Assembly (NCBI GenBank): GCA_905331475.1
Contig: CAJNYU010003387.1
Location: 1-64,000, forward strand
Reading direction: 5' to 3'
DNA length: 64,000 nt
Source of the DNA: Rotaria socialis
Taxonomy: Eukaryota; Rotifera; Eurotatoria; Philodinida; Philodinidae
Positions 1 through 12,046 of the stretch are shown here, piece by piece. Numbering within the stretch: position 1 is the stretch's first letter; each line of letters begins with the position of its first letter. The notes under the pieces were generated by a model that worked only from the letters and a program-made list of their open reading frames with translations, did not search any database and was not told the origin of the DNA. Position numbers and translations under genes: made by a program.

Positions 1-1786
1 AATTTATACCGGGAAGAAGCTAATTTTTTTCATATTATTTTTTAGGTTAGTTTTAAATTAAAATCACCGTATATTCATCTAATAATAAAAATTATTTTTG
101 GTTTATTTTAAATTATTAGAATTGATATTTAAAATATACTAACATAATAGTATTATATGAAAAGATTTAGATGCTTCTCAATATTTTTAAATTTAGCACA
201 TCTCACATGTTGAAAAAAACATATAAATTAGCATTCCTAGATACGAGATGAATTTTGTTGTTAGTACTAACCCCGACTATTTTATGTTTTGATACACTTT
301 TATACTTTTAGCATATGCACATGCAAAATAAAATAGAATATATCAAGACAGGGATGCACGCAATATATTAAATCTTTTCGAATGCACTATGGATTACAGC
401 AGATTCTCTAATTGCCCTTCTAGCTAGAAAAAATTCGATAAGCATTGAGTAAAATAAACACTTCTTAAAAACGGACTAGTCATGAGGTGTCCAAAAGATG
501 CTTCAGACTAGTCAATACCGTTTACATCGGTTTGTTTCTCATCTTCTATGTATGGATGGGAGTCAATATATAAGTTTAGACTATATATACTTACGGCAGT
601 CTATTTCAGTATCCAAGTCTCCCGTCAGGATGTCCGTCATATCTCGAATACTGTTGGGCTGGATGTTCAAATCCACCGTGTAACCTCTGTTTTTAATCTT
701 CTTACTAGTCTGGACTAGGTCAACTGACAGTACGGACTAGACATGACTGGGCTCACGGACATTTCAGACTAGTACAGACGTGTTTGTAAGACACTCCTGA
801 TTAAGCTGACTAGCCAAGACGGGTATGCAAGACGTTTCAGAGTAGACTTGACGGCAGCTGCGGACATTTCTGACTAGTCATGTCGGCAGTTTCCCTTCAT
901 TTTTTGCTTACTTGGGGAGTTTAATCAAGGATATTCTAGGAATGGCTATATGAATTCAACCAGATTTTTTCAAGCCTATGAAAATCAATACCGATTTTCA
1001 ACGAATGGTGTTTTGCTGGCGAATAAATTTGACTTTCTACTTTTGTAAAAATCAAGCATTTCATAGAAATCCGAAAATCAACTAGCGAATCATGAATTTT
1101 AAAAATTAGGTGACCATACCTAAAGTCGATCTTGGCATTCCTGAAATTTCAATAAAAATTACAGTGTGCGCACCTGTCTTATGAAACAACCTATATTCAC
1201 TCACTGATCACATCAATATCGACTCTCATTCTCTTATTCATAATTTTGAATCATGCTGACGTTAGTGTCTATTTTCAATCTTACAGAATTGAAAAATAAA
1301 TCAGCATAAAAAACCGGGTTTATTTTTCTCGCTAATACACTATAATTTTTTTAATTCTATTTTCTAGAAAATCGACTTTTAATAAGCTACATATTTTCAA
1401 ACTTTTATGATTCATCCATCGAATTTCTATTATTTCGAAAATGCTTGATTTTCCAAACAATAGAAATTCAATTTAATTTACTCTATAAAATCCAAACGTG
1501 AATATCAATATTTTATTTTCAAGAAAGTAGAAATTCATCACTAAATTCATATAGGCATTATATTTTTTACTCTCTGCAACTAGTAAAATAGATTGGTTTC
1601 CATTTTAATTCTATTAATAGCATGACAACTAGAAAAATGAATAGAATGTCGTTAAAGTAAAGAAAAAAAAAGAATGCCTGTTTCATCGAACTGAAACTCA
1701 AGCAACAGTATAAAAGAAGGCATGCGCTAATAGCGAGGTTCAAAGAAACTTTTGAAATTATTTCCTGTCTCAAATCTATAATTTCA
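1..1786. other. Intergenic, AT-rich, no gene supported
   Basis: No open frame here resembles a known protein or shows splice-linked exons. The only structure seen is the GACTAGTC-rich repeat patch at about 470-895, listed separately. The last part lies just upstream of the first exon of the D8C gene and should contain its promoter, but no clear TATA box was recognised. Confidence 0.5.
470..895. repeat. Patch of interspersed GACTAGTC palindromes
   Basis: The 8-bp palindrome GACTAGTC or close variants (GACTAGAC, GACTAGCC, GACTAGGT) recurs at least seven times in both orientations, twice embedded in the longer motif GGACATTTC-A/T-GACTAGT or a near copy. Such subterminal motif arrays are common in non-autonomous DNA transposons (general knowledge). 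No terminal inverted repeats or target-site duplication could be fixed, so the element type is unknown. Confidence 0.45.
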
Positions 1787-2764
1787 ATGTCATATTCGAA
1801 CGCTATTCCAAAGTTGGTGAGTAACTATTTTACGAATTCATTTAACAATCGACTAAAACATATAGGCATCATCACGCCATCCCAATATTAATTTAAATAA
1901 TGTCACTTCGGTACCGGTAAACATCGCGTGAGTAAATCGATTCTTTCGGAGAGATGATGACTTTGATAATATGCATACTTTTTCTAATAAAAGGGTAACT
2001 GCTCGTTCGAAAATATGCATAGTTGTTGCTGTTACTGGTGTAGTAGTCCTTATTGCGGCTTCATTTATCGTACCAGTATCCCTTGCGCTTACTCATACAG
2101 GACCATTCGCAACAACCAGCTGTAACTAGTTTTTCAAAAATTTCATGTCCCATATTTTTTCCTTTTATTTTTAGTATCGAGAACAACTGCAACTACGAGA
2201 ACAACTGCAACTACGAGAACAACTGCAACTACGAGAACAACTGCAACTACGAGAACAACTGCAACTACGACAACAACTGCAACTACGAGAACAACTGCAA
2301 CTACGACAACAGCTGCAACTACGACAACAACTGCAACTACGACAACAGCTGCAACTACGACAACAACTGCAACTACGTCAAGAACGACTAATAGTGAACC
2401 ATCTGAATGCTCATCTTATACAATAATCAATGATGTGACGCGTTTAACAACAGCCGCTGCTGGAAGTCAATGCGATAGAACTCTATTCAGCTTAAATACG
2501 ACCTGGGTTCGATTTAATGGGGCTGGTGGAACTAAATTAGCAACATCTGCTCCAGCTTCAAATCAATGTGATACTCAAGGTACTGGTTGGTATTCAGGTT
2601 CACTGCCAGCATCAGGTGTCTCTAATAATGGAACGGTATGCTACGTTTGGAGGTCGAACAATTGTAATTGGTCAAATACGATTCAAGTAACAAACTGCGG
2701 TTCATTTTATGTATGGGGTCTTATTATTCCACCGAGTTGCAACCTCCGTTATTGTACTGCATAA
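1787..2764 (+). CDS. Type II membrane protein with Thr-rich stalk and D8C (uromodulin/GP2/OIT3-like) domain
   Basis: Four exons join cleanly in frame: 1787-1816, 1866-1927, 1994-2121 and 2175-2764, with introns of 49-66 bp, all GT-AG. The start MSYSNAIPKL gives a cytoplasmic tail of about 35 residues, then one membrane segment (KICIVVAVTGVVVLIAASFI). A mucin-like stalk of R/T-T-T-A-T-T pentad repeats follows, encoded by a short-period tandem array at about 2180-2380. The C-terminal ~120 residues have the D8C signature: WVRFNGAGGTKL, regularly spaced Cys, and a GTVCYVW core ending in a Cys-rich tail. D8C modules occur in uromodulin, GP2 and OIT3 as extracellular domains. Cell-surface display is inferred from the uncleaved anchor. 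The stalk array may vary in copy number between alleles. No lesion seen. Confidence 0.82.
2175..2385 (+). repeat. Coding tandem repeat, 15-bp unit (Thr-rich stalk)
   Basis: About 13 copies of a 15-bp unit (ACAACTGCAACTACG with AGA or ACA/ACG start variants) encode the Arg/Thr-Thr-Ala-Thr-Thr stalk of the D8C protein. Read in another frame the same DNA gives a spurious Asn/Cys/Tyr repeat, which is not the coding frame because it is not spliced to the D8C domain. Confidence 0.8.
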
Positions 2765-3809
2765 GCAAAGGGATTTGATATAGTTTTGATGCATTTTTTT
2801 CTGTACATTCCTATCGAAATCAAACGTGATTGAAAATAAAACAGGGAGAATTTGCAATTCAGTTTAACTTTTCTAACGGTATTAAAATGCTATTAGGTTC
2901 TCTGCTAGTATTTTTCTTCTGTTTTCTTTTCTATCAGGGCTCTGATCAGTCAGATTATCAATCTTGCATGAAATGTTAGAACCAAGCGTGAGTTTCTATG
3001 GAGAAAGTGAAGCTCCAATGGACTCTGCTAGAATTAAAGAATCCAATAACCTTTATTGTCCATCGATTTCTTCAGGGTGTAGCAGTTTAAAATATATTGA
3101 ACACGCCATAACGGTGCACACGAAACAACAAGTATCTTTGCTTCTTACGAATTATTGTAGCTTTCGATATAACTCTAGCAGCATAAAATCAATATCTTCA
3201 CAAGTTCTTCCTTTACAAATATATATAATTTATCTTGAATTTTCTTTCATTCGATGAAAAAAGAGTGAGCCTATCTGTTGAATTAGATGGATCGATATCG
3301 GTAAAAATGAAAAATGTCATCTTCAATTGTCATAAGTTAGATGAAGATCTGTTGAACCTGATACTACATCTTTGTTTTTGTTATATAATAGTTTCATTAT
3401 ACATGAAAATCTGACATTTAATACGCCAGAGTAGTTGTGCAGCACATAGTAATAATATAGAATTTTTGTTCTTGAATAATTTTACTTTTCATATCATGAA
3501 TCATTGTGACTCTAGGAGTGCAACTTCATCTGTACTTCACCGATAAAGTAAAATAGATCTACTTTACGCGAATAGTAAAGTAAAGTAAAGTAAAGTAGTG
3601 AAAATTCCAAGTTAATTTTTGATTTTTATCTCGCCGTTATGCATCGATAACTTCGAAAAAAATAAATCGATATTTAAAATCTTGTCTTTATTGTTAATTT
3701 GAGAATAAAAATTGGCAAATCCGTAAAATAGATAGTTTGCATGTACACATAAACTCAACGTCTATCTAGGTTCTATATGCTAGAGAGAATATGTTTTATC
3801 GGTATTATT
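2765..3809. other. Intergenic, no gene supported
   Basis: Only short unrelated open frames. A small simple-sequence run of AAAGT units lies at about 3570-3597. Nothing else recognised. Confidence 0.5.
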
Positions 3810-3964
3810 CAGGCCTCCGATTGTACCCTTTAAAAAGAGGATTGCCTGTCCACGTAATAAATGAACTTTAGTCGCGTAACACGTGATTTGTCGTATTACG
3901 GACATTAGTTCATATATTACGTGTACAAGCGATCCTCTTTTTTAAGGATCCAATCGGAGACCTG
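3810..3964. mobile_element. 155-bp foldback MITE, hAT type, with 8-bp TSD
   Basis: The ends are CAGGCCTCCGATTG and, on the other strand, CAGGTCTCCGATTG, extending as an imperfect inverted repeat of about 55 bp on each side (both arms contain AAAAAGAGGAT and CACGTAAT). The element is flanked by identical 8-bp direct repeats GTATTATT at 3802-3809 and 3965-3972. An 8-bp duplication plus a CAG-starting terminus is the hallmark of hAT superfamily elements. No coding capacity. A transposase from another hAT element lies 600 bp downstream, but there is no evidence that it mobilised this one. Confidence 0.85.
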
Positions 3965-3972
3965 GTATTATT

Positions 3973-4535
3973 GAATAAGGTTGTATTGTGGTGGTGAAAA
4001 GTGAGGAGTATTAATGAAACTTACTGTGCATTTTCATTGTTGTTCTTCTAAAGTATAAAATATTAAAGTAATATCATAGGCATGAGATTTTCTATGATTT
4101 TTAAAAGAGAAGTATCTGAAAAACTCGATCAGTACACTAAATAACTATACATCAAGAAGCTCTTAAATCTCCTTGTGCATTTACTTTAACATATGAATAG
4201 GTTTACTAATGTAATATCTTAAGACTGACACTAGTACTCTTATGCTCAAAATAATGATAAAGAACTGATTAACTATAGAAATAAAGCATATGTTGTAGGG
4301 GAAATTACAATCGTTCGTGAATTTTAATTTGCTCTAGGGCAATTTTAAATTACCCTAAAATTTTTATTTCCACTTCAACATATACTACAGATATTATAAC
4401 GTAATTCTAGTGTCACAATAACAAAGGTATAAGTGATAACATGCTGAGAATAATTTTGAAAGCCATTCCTTGAGTAAGATAAATTTTTCATACAAGTTTG
4501 AACCTGTTTTATTTTGAGAAATCAATCGTCTAAGA
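3973..4535. other. Intergenic, no gene supported
   Basis: AT-rich sequence between the hAT MITE and the 3' end of the hAT transposase relic. Nothing recognised. Confidence 0.45.
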
Positions 4536-5742
4536 CTAGTAAAAAAGTCTTATTGTTTTACATTTGATTTTTCTAATTCCTAATTTACACAAATTTCTAG
4601 AAAAAAGCTGATAGACAAAAAAAAGAAAGAAAGTGAAAAGATAAATGTTTGCCTGTTCACGTAAAATCATTGGATATCTCAAAGCTGTTGGTGAAAGTGA
4701 CGATCGAGCTTTGCGTCGCAAGTATACTCCAATGCTAAATGCCGACTCACTGGGAACACTTGTTGCAGATATACAATTGTATCTTTTAACAAACTGTGAC
4801 AGTTGAGGAAGAAGCAGTTCGTGCTGACACCAGTATTCACTGAATTTAGAACTTGAACCAGCTGTAGACATATAGTGACACAGCTCTTCTTTAAATGATA
4901 ACTGCTTTTTGATGGAATTTGTTGTTATATTGGATGCTGAAGGCATTTCACACATGCGAAAAAATTCATCTAACGTAGATTTTTCTTGAGATGTTGTACT
5001 ATTTTGAGTACTTTGATGTCCTAATGGTCTTGATGTTGACATTGACATCATTGTTGTTACTGATGTATCAATTTGTAATCGATCAAATAATTGGGTAACA
5101 TCAAATTCTGATAAAAGTATTCTTTCAGCTTCACTACTATCTTCATCAGTTAAATATCGATAAGCTGTTGGGTCTAAGAAAGCTGCAATCTAACAAAGTA
5201 AATAAAATAAATAAATATTGAATTTCTTTGCACAAAGAAATTGTCAAACTTATGGAGCTATCTAATATACATATTCGAAGATCTGATGTGCAATAAAATA
5301 TTGCTTTTATATTTAGTCTATTTTGTAGAAAAAATATAAATAAAATATGATAGGTCACATGCATCGTATTTCTTTTTCAAGAAACCTGATTCGTAAAGCA
5401 AGTTCTAAATTGTTCGCTTTTCTGATGATTTTTTTTTCAAAATATTATCAAAGAAGATTATCGAACTATATAGAGTAGGAATAAGCACCTTCGCTAGATA
5501 TTAATGACTAACATTATGATAGAAACGTCGCAAGCTGTGGCGATCCTTATGCATATTTGCCTACAGACTTCATTTATTGCATCTCTATATAATACACTAA
5601 ATAACTGTCTTTTAACATTTCAGAAAGACTAAGTAAGAATATGCCGTAGAAACATGTTAAACAATTCAGAGAAGGGAACAATCGCCAAAGGATTCGTAAA
5701 ATCAGCCATATTGAGTGTTACATTTTAAGTAAGCGCGGGGAC

Positions 5743-5938
5743 TTTACTATGAGATTTTGTCAAATACAAAATTTTTTCGAGTTAAAAATAAAGAAGACAA
5801 CTATATTAACTTAGATTATCCTAGTTCAAAAAAGTGTCTTTTTCTAAAAATTATTGATGTCTTTCAAAAAATCTATAACTTGAATAAATGTAAATCAATT
5901 ATACATACTAAAGTTGCACGTTTTTGTTCTCAACTAAT
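5743..5938 (+). repeat. Dispersed ~190-bp repeat, copy 1 (partner at 41750-41938, inverted)
   Basis: This segment recurs in opposite orientation at 41750-41938. Shared blocks include TTTTTTCGAGTTAA, TAACTTAGATTATCCTAGTT and AAAGTTGCACGTTTTTGTT. Here it lies inside the hAT transposase relic. It has no obvious coding capacity and no visible target-site duplication. Confidence 0.75.
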
Positions 5939-6914
5939 TTCTTACTCAAAATAGTAGCTAAATTTAGCTAGTAACAATTGCCTCAACGCAATTTTGTAAT
6001 GGGTGATCATCTTTGATAGTTGTTAAAAAAATTTTCAACCCTGTTGAAACTAAATAAGCAAAGGACAGGGTTGGATATTTTGATTCTGAAAGTAGTGTTG
6101 TTGCACGATAAAATGGAAATAAGACATCTTTTAGTGCTGCCAATATGAACCAATCAAATTGAGAAAATGATAAGTGTCGAAGTTTTTCACATTGCCCTTT
6201 TTCAAGTCAATTTCAATACTAGGTAATAATGTGATATTAGTAATAATAGAGCCTAATGCAATGAACCGTGATATCATGATATAAGTCGTATTCCATCGAA
6301 TACGGAAGTCCAAAACAGCATTGTTTAGTTTAACTGATTTAACGCTTTGTTCATGTGCAGATCGAATGATTTCTATATTTTCTAATTGTATTTGATTTCG
6401 AATATTACGATCAAGTACACTTGATTTTCGAATAAATTTAATTAATCTTCTAACACGTTGTCATAAATTGTGAACGATTGATGATAAATCACTAGGATTA
6501 GCAGTAATACCAATAATTGTTTCTTCAGTATTTCGACGTTCCTTGCTACCATTTAGTGGGAATAAATATTCATCGTCGTCTTCAACTTCATTATCATCAC
6601 TACTATCCAATGCATTTTCATCAGATAATATGGCACTCGTATATATCGTCGCACGACACTTCGTCGCGTTCACTTCGTCGCAATCATTTCATCGTACAAT
6701 CACTTCGTCGTACGATCACGTCGTCGTACGATAGTTCATCGCAAGACAGTTCGTCGCAAGACAATTCGCGCAATAAAAATTCCTTGCGATAAGTTAGTCG
6801 TATATAAAGGAGAGAGTACATTAATTGAATTAATTGATTTTGCTCAATATGTTATTCAATTAATCACGTAAATGTACACTCTATGGAATAGTAACTAGAT
6901 TGATATGATGGATA

Positions 6915-7113
6915 TACCCAGGACGAGCTTTACGACGTCCGTATACGGTGAAATACGGGCCGTATACGGCCGTTTTCTGCCGTATACGACGGTAAATCGC
7001 CGTATTTGGCCGTATTACATGGCTCCGTATTACGATCGTAAATCTCNATAACGTCCAAATACGGCGATTTACCGTCGTATACGACCGTGTATGTTCGACC
7101 TGGGTAATAGATT
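6915..7113. mobile_element. Foldback with CCCAGG ends, rich in CCGTATACGG palindromes
   Basis: Ends CCCAGGACGA and (reverse strand) CCCAGGTCGAAC, flanked by TA. The interior is built from repeats of CGTATACGG and AAATACGGCGATTTACCG in both orientations. One N lies at 7027 near the centre, typical of a hairpin that assembled poorly. It is nested in the 6632-7988 element. A second foldback with the same end sequence lies at 8673-8975. The TA flank would fit a Tc1/mariner-type insertion but is too short to prove it. Confidence 0.6.
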
Positions 7114-7507
7114 CGTTTTGAAGAAAAAATGATCTAGTTCTGTAAAACAGTACTGAAAAAATTATTTAGTTCTGTAAAATTCTTCTGTGACATTGCAAAT
7201 AATCTGCTATCAAATGAAAGTCAACTCAAGTCTTTTAAGGAGACGATTTCTGATGAAATCTGGAGCTAAGAGAAGCCAAGAAGAAACGAAAGAAAAATGT
7301 GCTCTATCTTGAGCTGTATAATTCGTTTAGTAATTTCTAGGATAATTTTCTGTGATTTGCAAAGTTACTCGGCTATTGAATGAAGTGGTTTTGGAAACTT
7401 TTGAAATGGATTTTTAGCTTTTCGATATTACAAACATTAAATATGAAGTATCCGAATAAATTCTATAAGTCAGTAGTCTTTTATTGATATCATTTTTGAG
7501 AGGTAAC

Positions 7508-7643
7508 ACATTTTAATTTAAAAAGAATTATCAAGACGAGAAAGAAATTTTTACGTGTAAAGCTATATTTTAATTACATTTTAATTTAAAAAGAATTATC
7601 AAGACGAGAAAGAAATTTTTACGTGTAAAGCTATATTTTAATT
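7508..7643. repeat. 68-bp tandem duplication, two copies
   Basis: Copies start at 7508 and 7576 with the shared start ACATTTTAATTTAAAAAGAA and read through GACGAGAAAGAAATTTTTAC essentially without differences. The near identity suggests a recent duplication inside the non-autonomous element, or an assembly duplication. Confidence 0.85.
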
Positions 7644-8179
7644 ACATTTTAATTTGAAAAAAAATTAATTTATTATAAAGTTAACTTCGTAGAACTTTAG
7701 TCAAAATTTTACTTTAAGTTTTGGGTAATTTTAATTTAAAAAAGTGAATTGTAAATTAACATTTGTGTCATTTTTTTGAAAAAAAGAAATTGTAGTAATA
7801 AAAGAGAGTGTTATTATTGTAATGAAATACATTTATGAAGGTGACTCATTGAATAGCATATTGAACAAAATCGCTTAATTCAATTAATGTACTCTCTCCT
7901 TTATATACGACTAACTTACCACAAGGAATTTATATTGCGACGAATTGTCGTGCGACGAAGTGATGGTGCGACGATGTGTGTGGTCACCGATAATATATAG
8001 GAAGTACTATCATCATGTGAAAAATCATGTTCTTCAGAAATATCACTATCGTAATCATCGTCACTGACATCTTCGTGTACTTCTTCATTATCATCAACAT
8101 TTATTACTTCACCATCATCATTATGATCACTATCAGTTTGTTTTGAATGGGTTGTATTTGATGAAGTTTTAAATCTGTG

Positions 8180-8672
8180 AAAAAGAAAAAATAGTTTGAA
8201 TGCGTTTAGATTTTACGATTTACTATCAATATTTTTGTTAGATTTTTTATCCATGAGAGATAAATCTAGTATGAGAAAGCTGTAATGCAATCTACAATCA
8301 TTCAAACGTGTAGGCACATTCGTAAAAAATAGGATATAATACTTAATTGCTATTGATATAATGATCGATAGAAATTTGTATTAGAAAAGCAGCACATATG
8401 ACAAACCAAAGTCGCCTGAGACACTACCTAAAAATTCTTGGCGAAAAGTAAAGATTCGTAATGAAATTCGAGAAGAATTTTCGCAAATAGTGAACACACA
8501 AATGTGCAACATATCTGACTGATGTAATTACGCACATTTTATGGAAGTTAACTTATTTTTTCTGGAGGTAAATAATCAAAGATTAAACTTTTTTACCCAG
8601 GAGAATCATTCCGATAGTAGGGTCCTATCGGATTCCGACAAGGGGCAGACAATGAATGTACCGAATATCATA
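8180..8672. other. Intergenic, no gene supported
   Basis: Immediately upstream (on the minus strand) of the acidic exon of the hAT relic. A plausible 3' splice site precedes that exon, but no N-terminal exon was recognised. Confidence 0.4.
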
Positions 8673-8975
8673 TCCCAGGACAAACAATCAGATACTAAGA
8701 TCTGATAAGAATATGAATCTGATCTTGTATGATCTTACAAGATCATACGAAAATCATACAAAAAATCGTAGTCTCTGAGATCTTATATCAAGTCGCACAG
8801 TCAGATTCTTGAGAGATCTTACACATTAATAAGATCTTTCAAGAATCTGACTGTGCGACTTGATATAAGATCTCAGAGACTACGTTTTTTTGTCAGATTC
8901 TTGTAAGATTTCGCCCATATTCAAAGATCTTGCATGTATTTCATAAGATCTTATGTCAGATTTTTCGACCTGGGC
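8673..8975. mobile_element. Foldback with CCCAGG ends and a 55-bp near-perfect hairpin
   Basis: Ends CCCAGGACAAA and (reverse strand) CCCAGGTCGAAAAA with TA flanks, the same terminal motif as the 6915-7113 element. The centre (8767-8884) is a hairpin with arms of about 55 bp and a single mismatch around the loop CACATTAA. AGATCTTA-type motifs are repeated through the element. No coding capacity. Confidence 0.65.
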
Positions 8976-10668
8976 TATAAAGCTTGACGAAAGTAAATCG
9001 GGGTCGGGGAACCCGAATCTGAAGTCAGGTTTTAAAAATTTCGGAACGAATTTTCTAGGATTGGGTATGTTTTGGAAGATATTTGAACTGCATTTAGTTC
9101 GACCATAGATAATCGAAGTTTCAGAAGTCGTACTTTATTTTTAACTATGATAGTTTTGTCTTTGATTTTCCTAGAAAAACAGTGTGTTCGAGATTGTGAA
9201 GAGTGATACAGGAATAACTGAATTTTTTTCTAGGATGAAGCGTACGCTTAATATCATTTTCAGATACGTTGATGATCGACTAGTTTCTAATGGGAATATT
9301 TTAAATCTATTTCATCTGGGAAGTGTTCAGTATTGAAATGGGAGTTGGTTTTCTGTTTGATCATACTTGATGTTAATAGTGGCGAGTTTTATTTCAATGC
9401 AGGCTCTCAGAGATAGTCACAGTGCATTCTTTGTTAGAAATAGATTTAATGAATACGTAATTTCCAACTTCTAGTGAAGAGTTCGTGCCTGAAGAATCGA
9501 TTGTTTTTCTGAGTTTAACAAACTGCAGTGGACTGAAAATTGTGAAATATGAGTACTCAGTTGTATGGGGGTTAGACAGACCAGCAGCTGCTGCTCTACT
9601 GATGGAGAGAAAGGTCAGAAGCAATGGGCATGCACAAATATACTTCGACTATCTAGATATAAGTGGTTTCAAAATTGCTCAAAAATAGCATCAAATTCGA
9701 GTGTTAAACTAAACTCAAGGATAAATTACGTTTAGTGGTCGCTGATCGTGAAACCGCATTCGATGGAAAATGTATTTTAGTGGTTTTCAATTGCATCCAC
9801 TCAATTGAAGGTTTTGCCCCCCTGAAGCACTCATGAAAGTCGTTATATTCAAGAACAGATAGCTTTTTGCAGCCTTTCGAAGGAATGTTTTCATACTACG
9901 GTTTGATTTTTATATTCATCATTTGCTTATTTCGCAGCTGGCTCAAATACGAGTTTTGATCACGAAAATTGAAATTGCTCTCTACCAGTTTGGCACAATT
10001 TGATTTTTTTGCTATAAAACTGTAAATAAGAGGTAAATTTTCACCAAAAAGATTCTCTACGATTCACTCCTAAGTTGAAAAAAGCTAAATGTAATGTTAC
10101 GAAGCGAAAATGTTTTTGGTTTTTTCCACGGGATCCCCGCAGTAAAATGACTATAAATATTAAACAGGAATGCATTTCGAAATCCTATTTCATAAAGACT
10201 TAGTTGCTATTGCTAACTCCATTTAAAGCAACAGTGGATTCTTAGACTCCTCTAATAACGAAGTTATAATGATTCTCTGAAATACTAGAATTCAACTATG
10301 TATTAGCAATAAATCATATCTATTTTTTTCAAATACTGGAGACTAGTGTTGTTAAAGCTTTCAAAGCAATAAATGATCTCAGATGTGTGTCAATTCGACT
10401 ATACTCTTACAACAATGCATTTCCTATCATTCATATACAGGTACTAGGCACGAGCAATATACATGTATGTTTAGTACTTCGCCAAATAACGGGATACTCG
10501 TGAAACCCAATACACCATGACTTGTCTTGTCTAGAAATGTAATATACAAATCAATCGTCGTGCACATGCTAGTATCAATTTTAAGCATCATGTGAGTACG
10601 ACAAAAGAAAATGAAAGTAGCGACAGAAAAGTAACATTACATGTGAGTGCATGTCATACATTTACTAT
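8976..10668. other. Intergenic, no gene supported
   Basis: Several short overlapping open frames on both strands near 9390-9690, none with recognisable motifs or splice-linked neighbours. The right end is the promoter side of the P450 pseudogene. Confidence 0.45.
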
Positions 10669-10677
10669 TATAAAAGG
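10669..10677 (+). promoter_or_regulatory. TATA box of the P450 pseudogene
   Basis: TATAAAAGG lies 37 bp upstream of the chosen ATG at 10714. That is close for a TATA-to-start-codon distance and implies a very short leader. It supports choosing ATG 10714 rather than the in-frame ATG at 10651, which would lie upstream of the TATA box. Confidence 0.5.
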
Positions 10678-12046
10678 ATACGAACGGTTTCATATTCGCA
10701 ATGCGATAGTAAAATGATGTTGTACTTATTTCTTTTCTTTGCCGGTTTATTGTTCGTATACATAAAATTTAAATATTTCACACTTCGTGGCCCAATCCCT
10801 GGCTTATCACCGCATTTATTTTTTGGAAATATAATTCAAACAAGTTTATTATCTGGTCGAAGAGTATCTTCAGAAGTTTACATTTTACTGAATGGACAGT
10901 TCGGTGATATTTATCAATATTGGCTTGGTTTTATCCATTTTGTTGTCGTACATAATATTGACGATGTTCAATACATTTTGAGTCATCGAAATATATATGA
11001 CCAAGGGCAAATATTTTTAGAAAAGTTCAGCATTTTACTACCCAATAGTATCATTTGTAACATAGGTATGTTCCATTATTTTGCTGTAGTCTCAAAAAAG
11101 ATTTGTTGTTTATGATTTATAGGTGCCAAATTCAAACGGCATGGTGCATTTGCTATGCCATTATTTCGCCGCAGCAAGATTATTTCAAATATTAACATCG
11201 TGATCGATGGTATTGACAAATTTTTAGATAGATGGCACGCTAGACCAACTGGGCAGGTACATACGGATGTTGTCGAGCAGTGTCAAAATCTTCTACTTGA
11301 AATATTTGGGTTAATTGCTTTTGACTACGATTTGGAGACGCTTGATGGCAATGATTCTGGAAATAATAATGAATTGACAAAAGCTTTGCGAGATATCATG
11401 AGTATATTTAGAATGATTATATATGCGCCTAGCATCGTATCAACTATTTATCTGAAATTGAGTCCTAAATATAGACGAGCATCTGCAACCGTCGAGCGAT
11501 ATCTTCATAGAATGGTTGAACAAGAATTAGCTGAAACTCCTGATTCAAGATTGCAACGGAAAAAAAACTTCATTAATAGCACCACTTGTTAATTCATTAT
11601 AAGCAGATGAGCCAGCCGAAGCAAGAAAAAAGGAAGCAGACAAAACAGGTAAAGTTTATCTATGAAACACTTATTTAAATAAGTTATCATTTTCTATCAC
11701 TCGTCATAAAGTCTTGAAAGCTTTGAGAGCTAGAAATTTTTTTAATTTGAAAATGTTTCTTGTTTATTGGATTTTTGGCAGTGCTTGCTGTTGAACAAAT
11801 GTTTATTTTGCGCTCTGGGATACTTCATCTGCACAACAGTTCATAATAAAAATTCAATCCAATCAGCGACTTCAGAGAATAGTATGTCTTATTCTAATGA
11901 GAACTCTTTCGTTGGCTTCAATAACGAATCAGAGATCAGTTGAGTCGCAAAAACTTATAATGGATGTAGTGGTTTAGACAAGCCCTATCCCGCACTGTTA
12001 ACAATGAACATCATGAGAACTGATGATAATCATTTGAAAAATGAAC

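Larger units (their letters stand above)
6632..7988. mobile_element. 1357-bp non-autonomous DNA element with long TIRs, inserted in the hAT transposase
   Basis: Inverted termini of about 150 bp: left 6632 to about 6880, right about 7845 to 7988. The arms share ATCGTCGCA, multiple CTTCGTCG/CGACGAAG subterminal motifs, and blocks such as AAGTTAGTCGTATATAAAGG and GAGAGTACATTAATTGAATT. Identical 8-bp flanks GATAATAT lie at 6624-6631 and 7989-7996, consistent with a hAT-type insertion. It splits the acidic coding stretch of the host transposase, so it arrived later. Inside are a foldback at about 6915-7113 and a 68-bp tandem duplication. No intact open frame. Confidence 0.8.
4536..8179 (-). pseudogene. 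hAT-family transposase relic, interrupted by later insertions
   Basis: Read right to left. An acidic stretch (8179-7997, rich in D/E/S) is interrupted by a separate 1357-bp element and resumes at 6623 (ENALDSSDDNEVEDDDEYLF). A core segment near 6310 reads DFRIRWNTTYIMISRF, matching the hAT RWNSTY-type motif. A segment of about 800 bp follows, possibly an intron, containing a dispersed repeat. The part from about 5192 reads IAAFLDPTAYRYLTDED and leads into the C-terminal hATC dimerisation domain (SATSVPSESAFSIGVYLRR...LSPTALRY) near 4760-4660. In-frame stops (for example TGA near 6468) and frame changes make it non-functional. No N-terminal BED finger was found. The family call rests on the RW-N-TY and hATC motifs. 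Confidence 0.8.

Noticed and set aside
2053..2391. Asn-Cys-Tyr repeat protein
   Set aside because: It is an alternative frame of the Thr-rich stalk repeat; only the Thr frame splices to the signal-anchor and D8C exons.
6461..6792. Ser/His-rich plus-strand open frames
   Set aside because: They are antisense to the acidic hAT exon and run into the CTTCGTCG-rich TIR of the inserted element.
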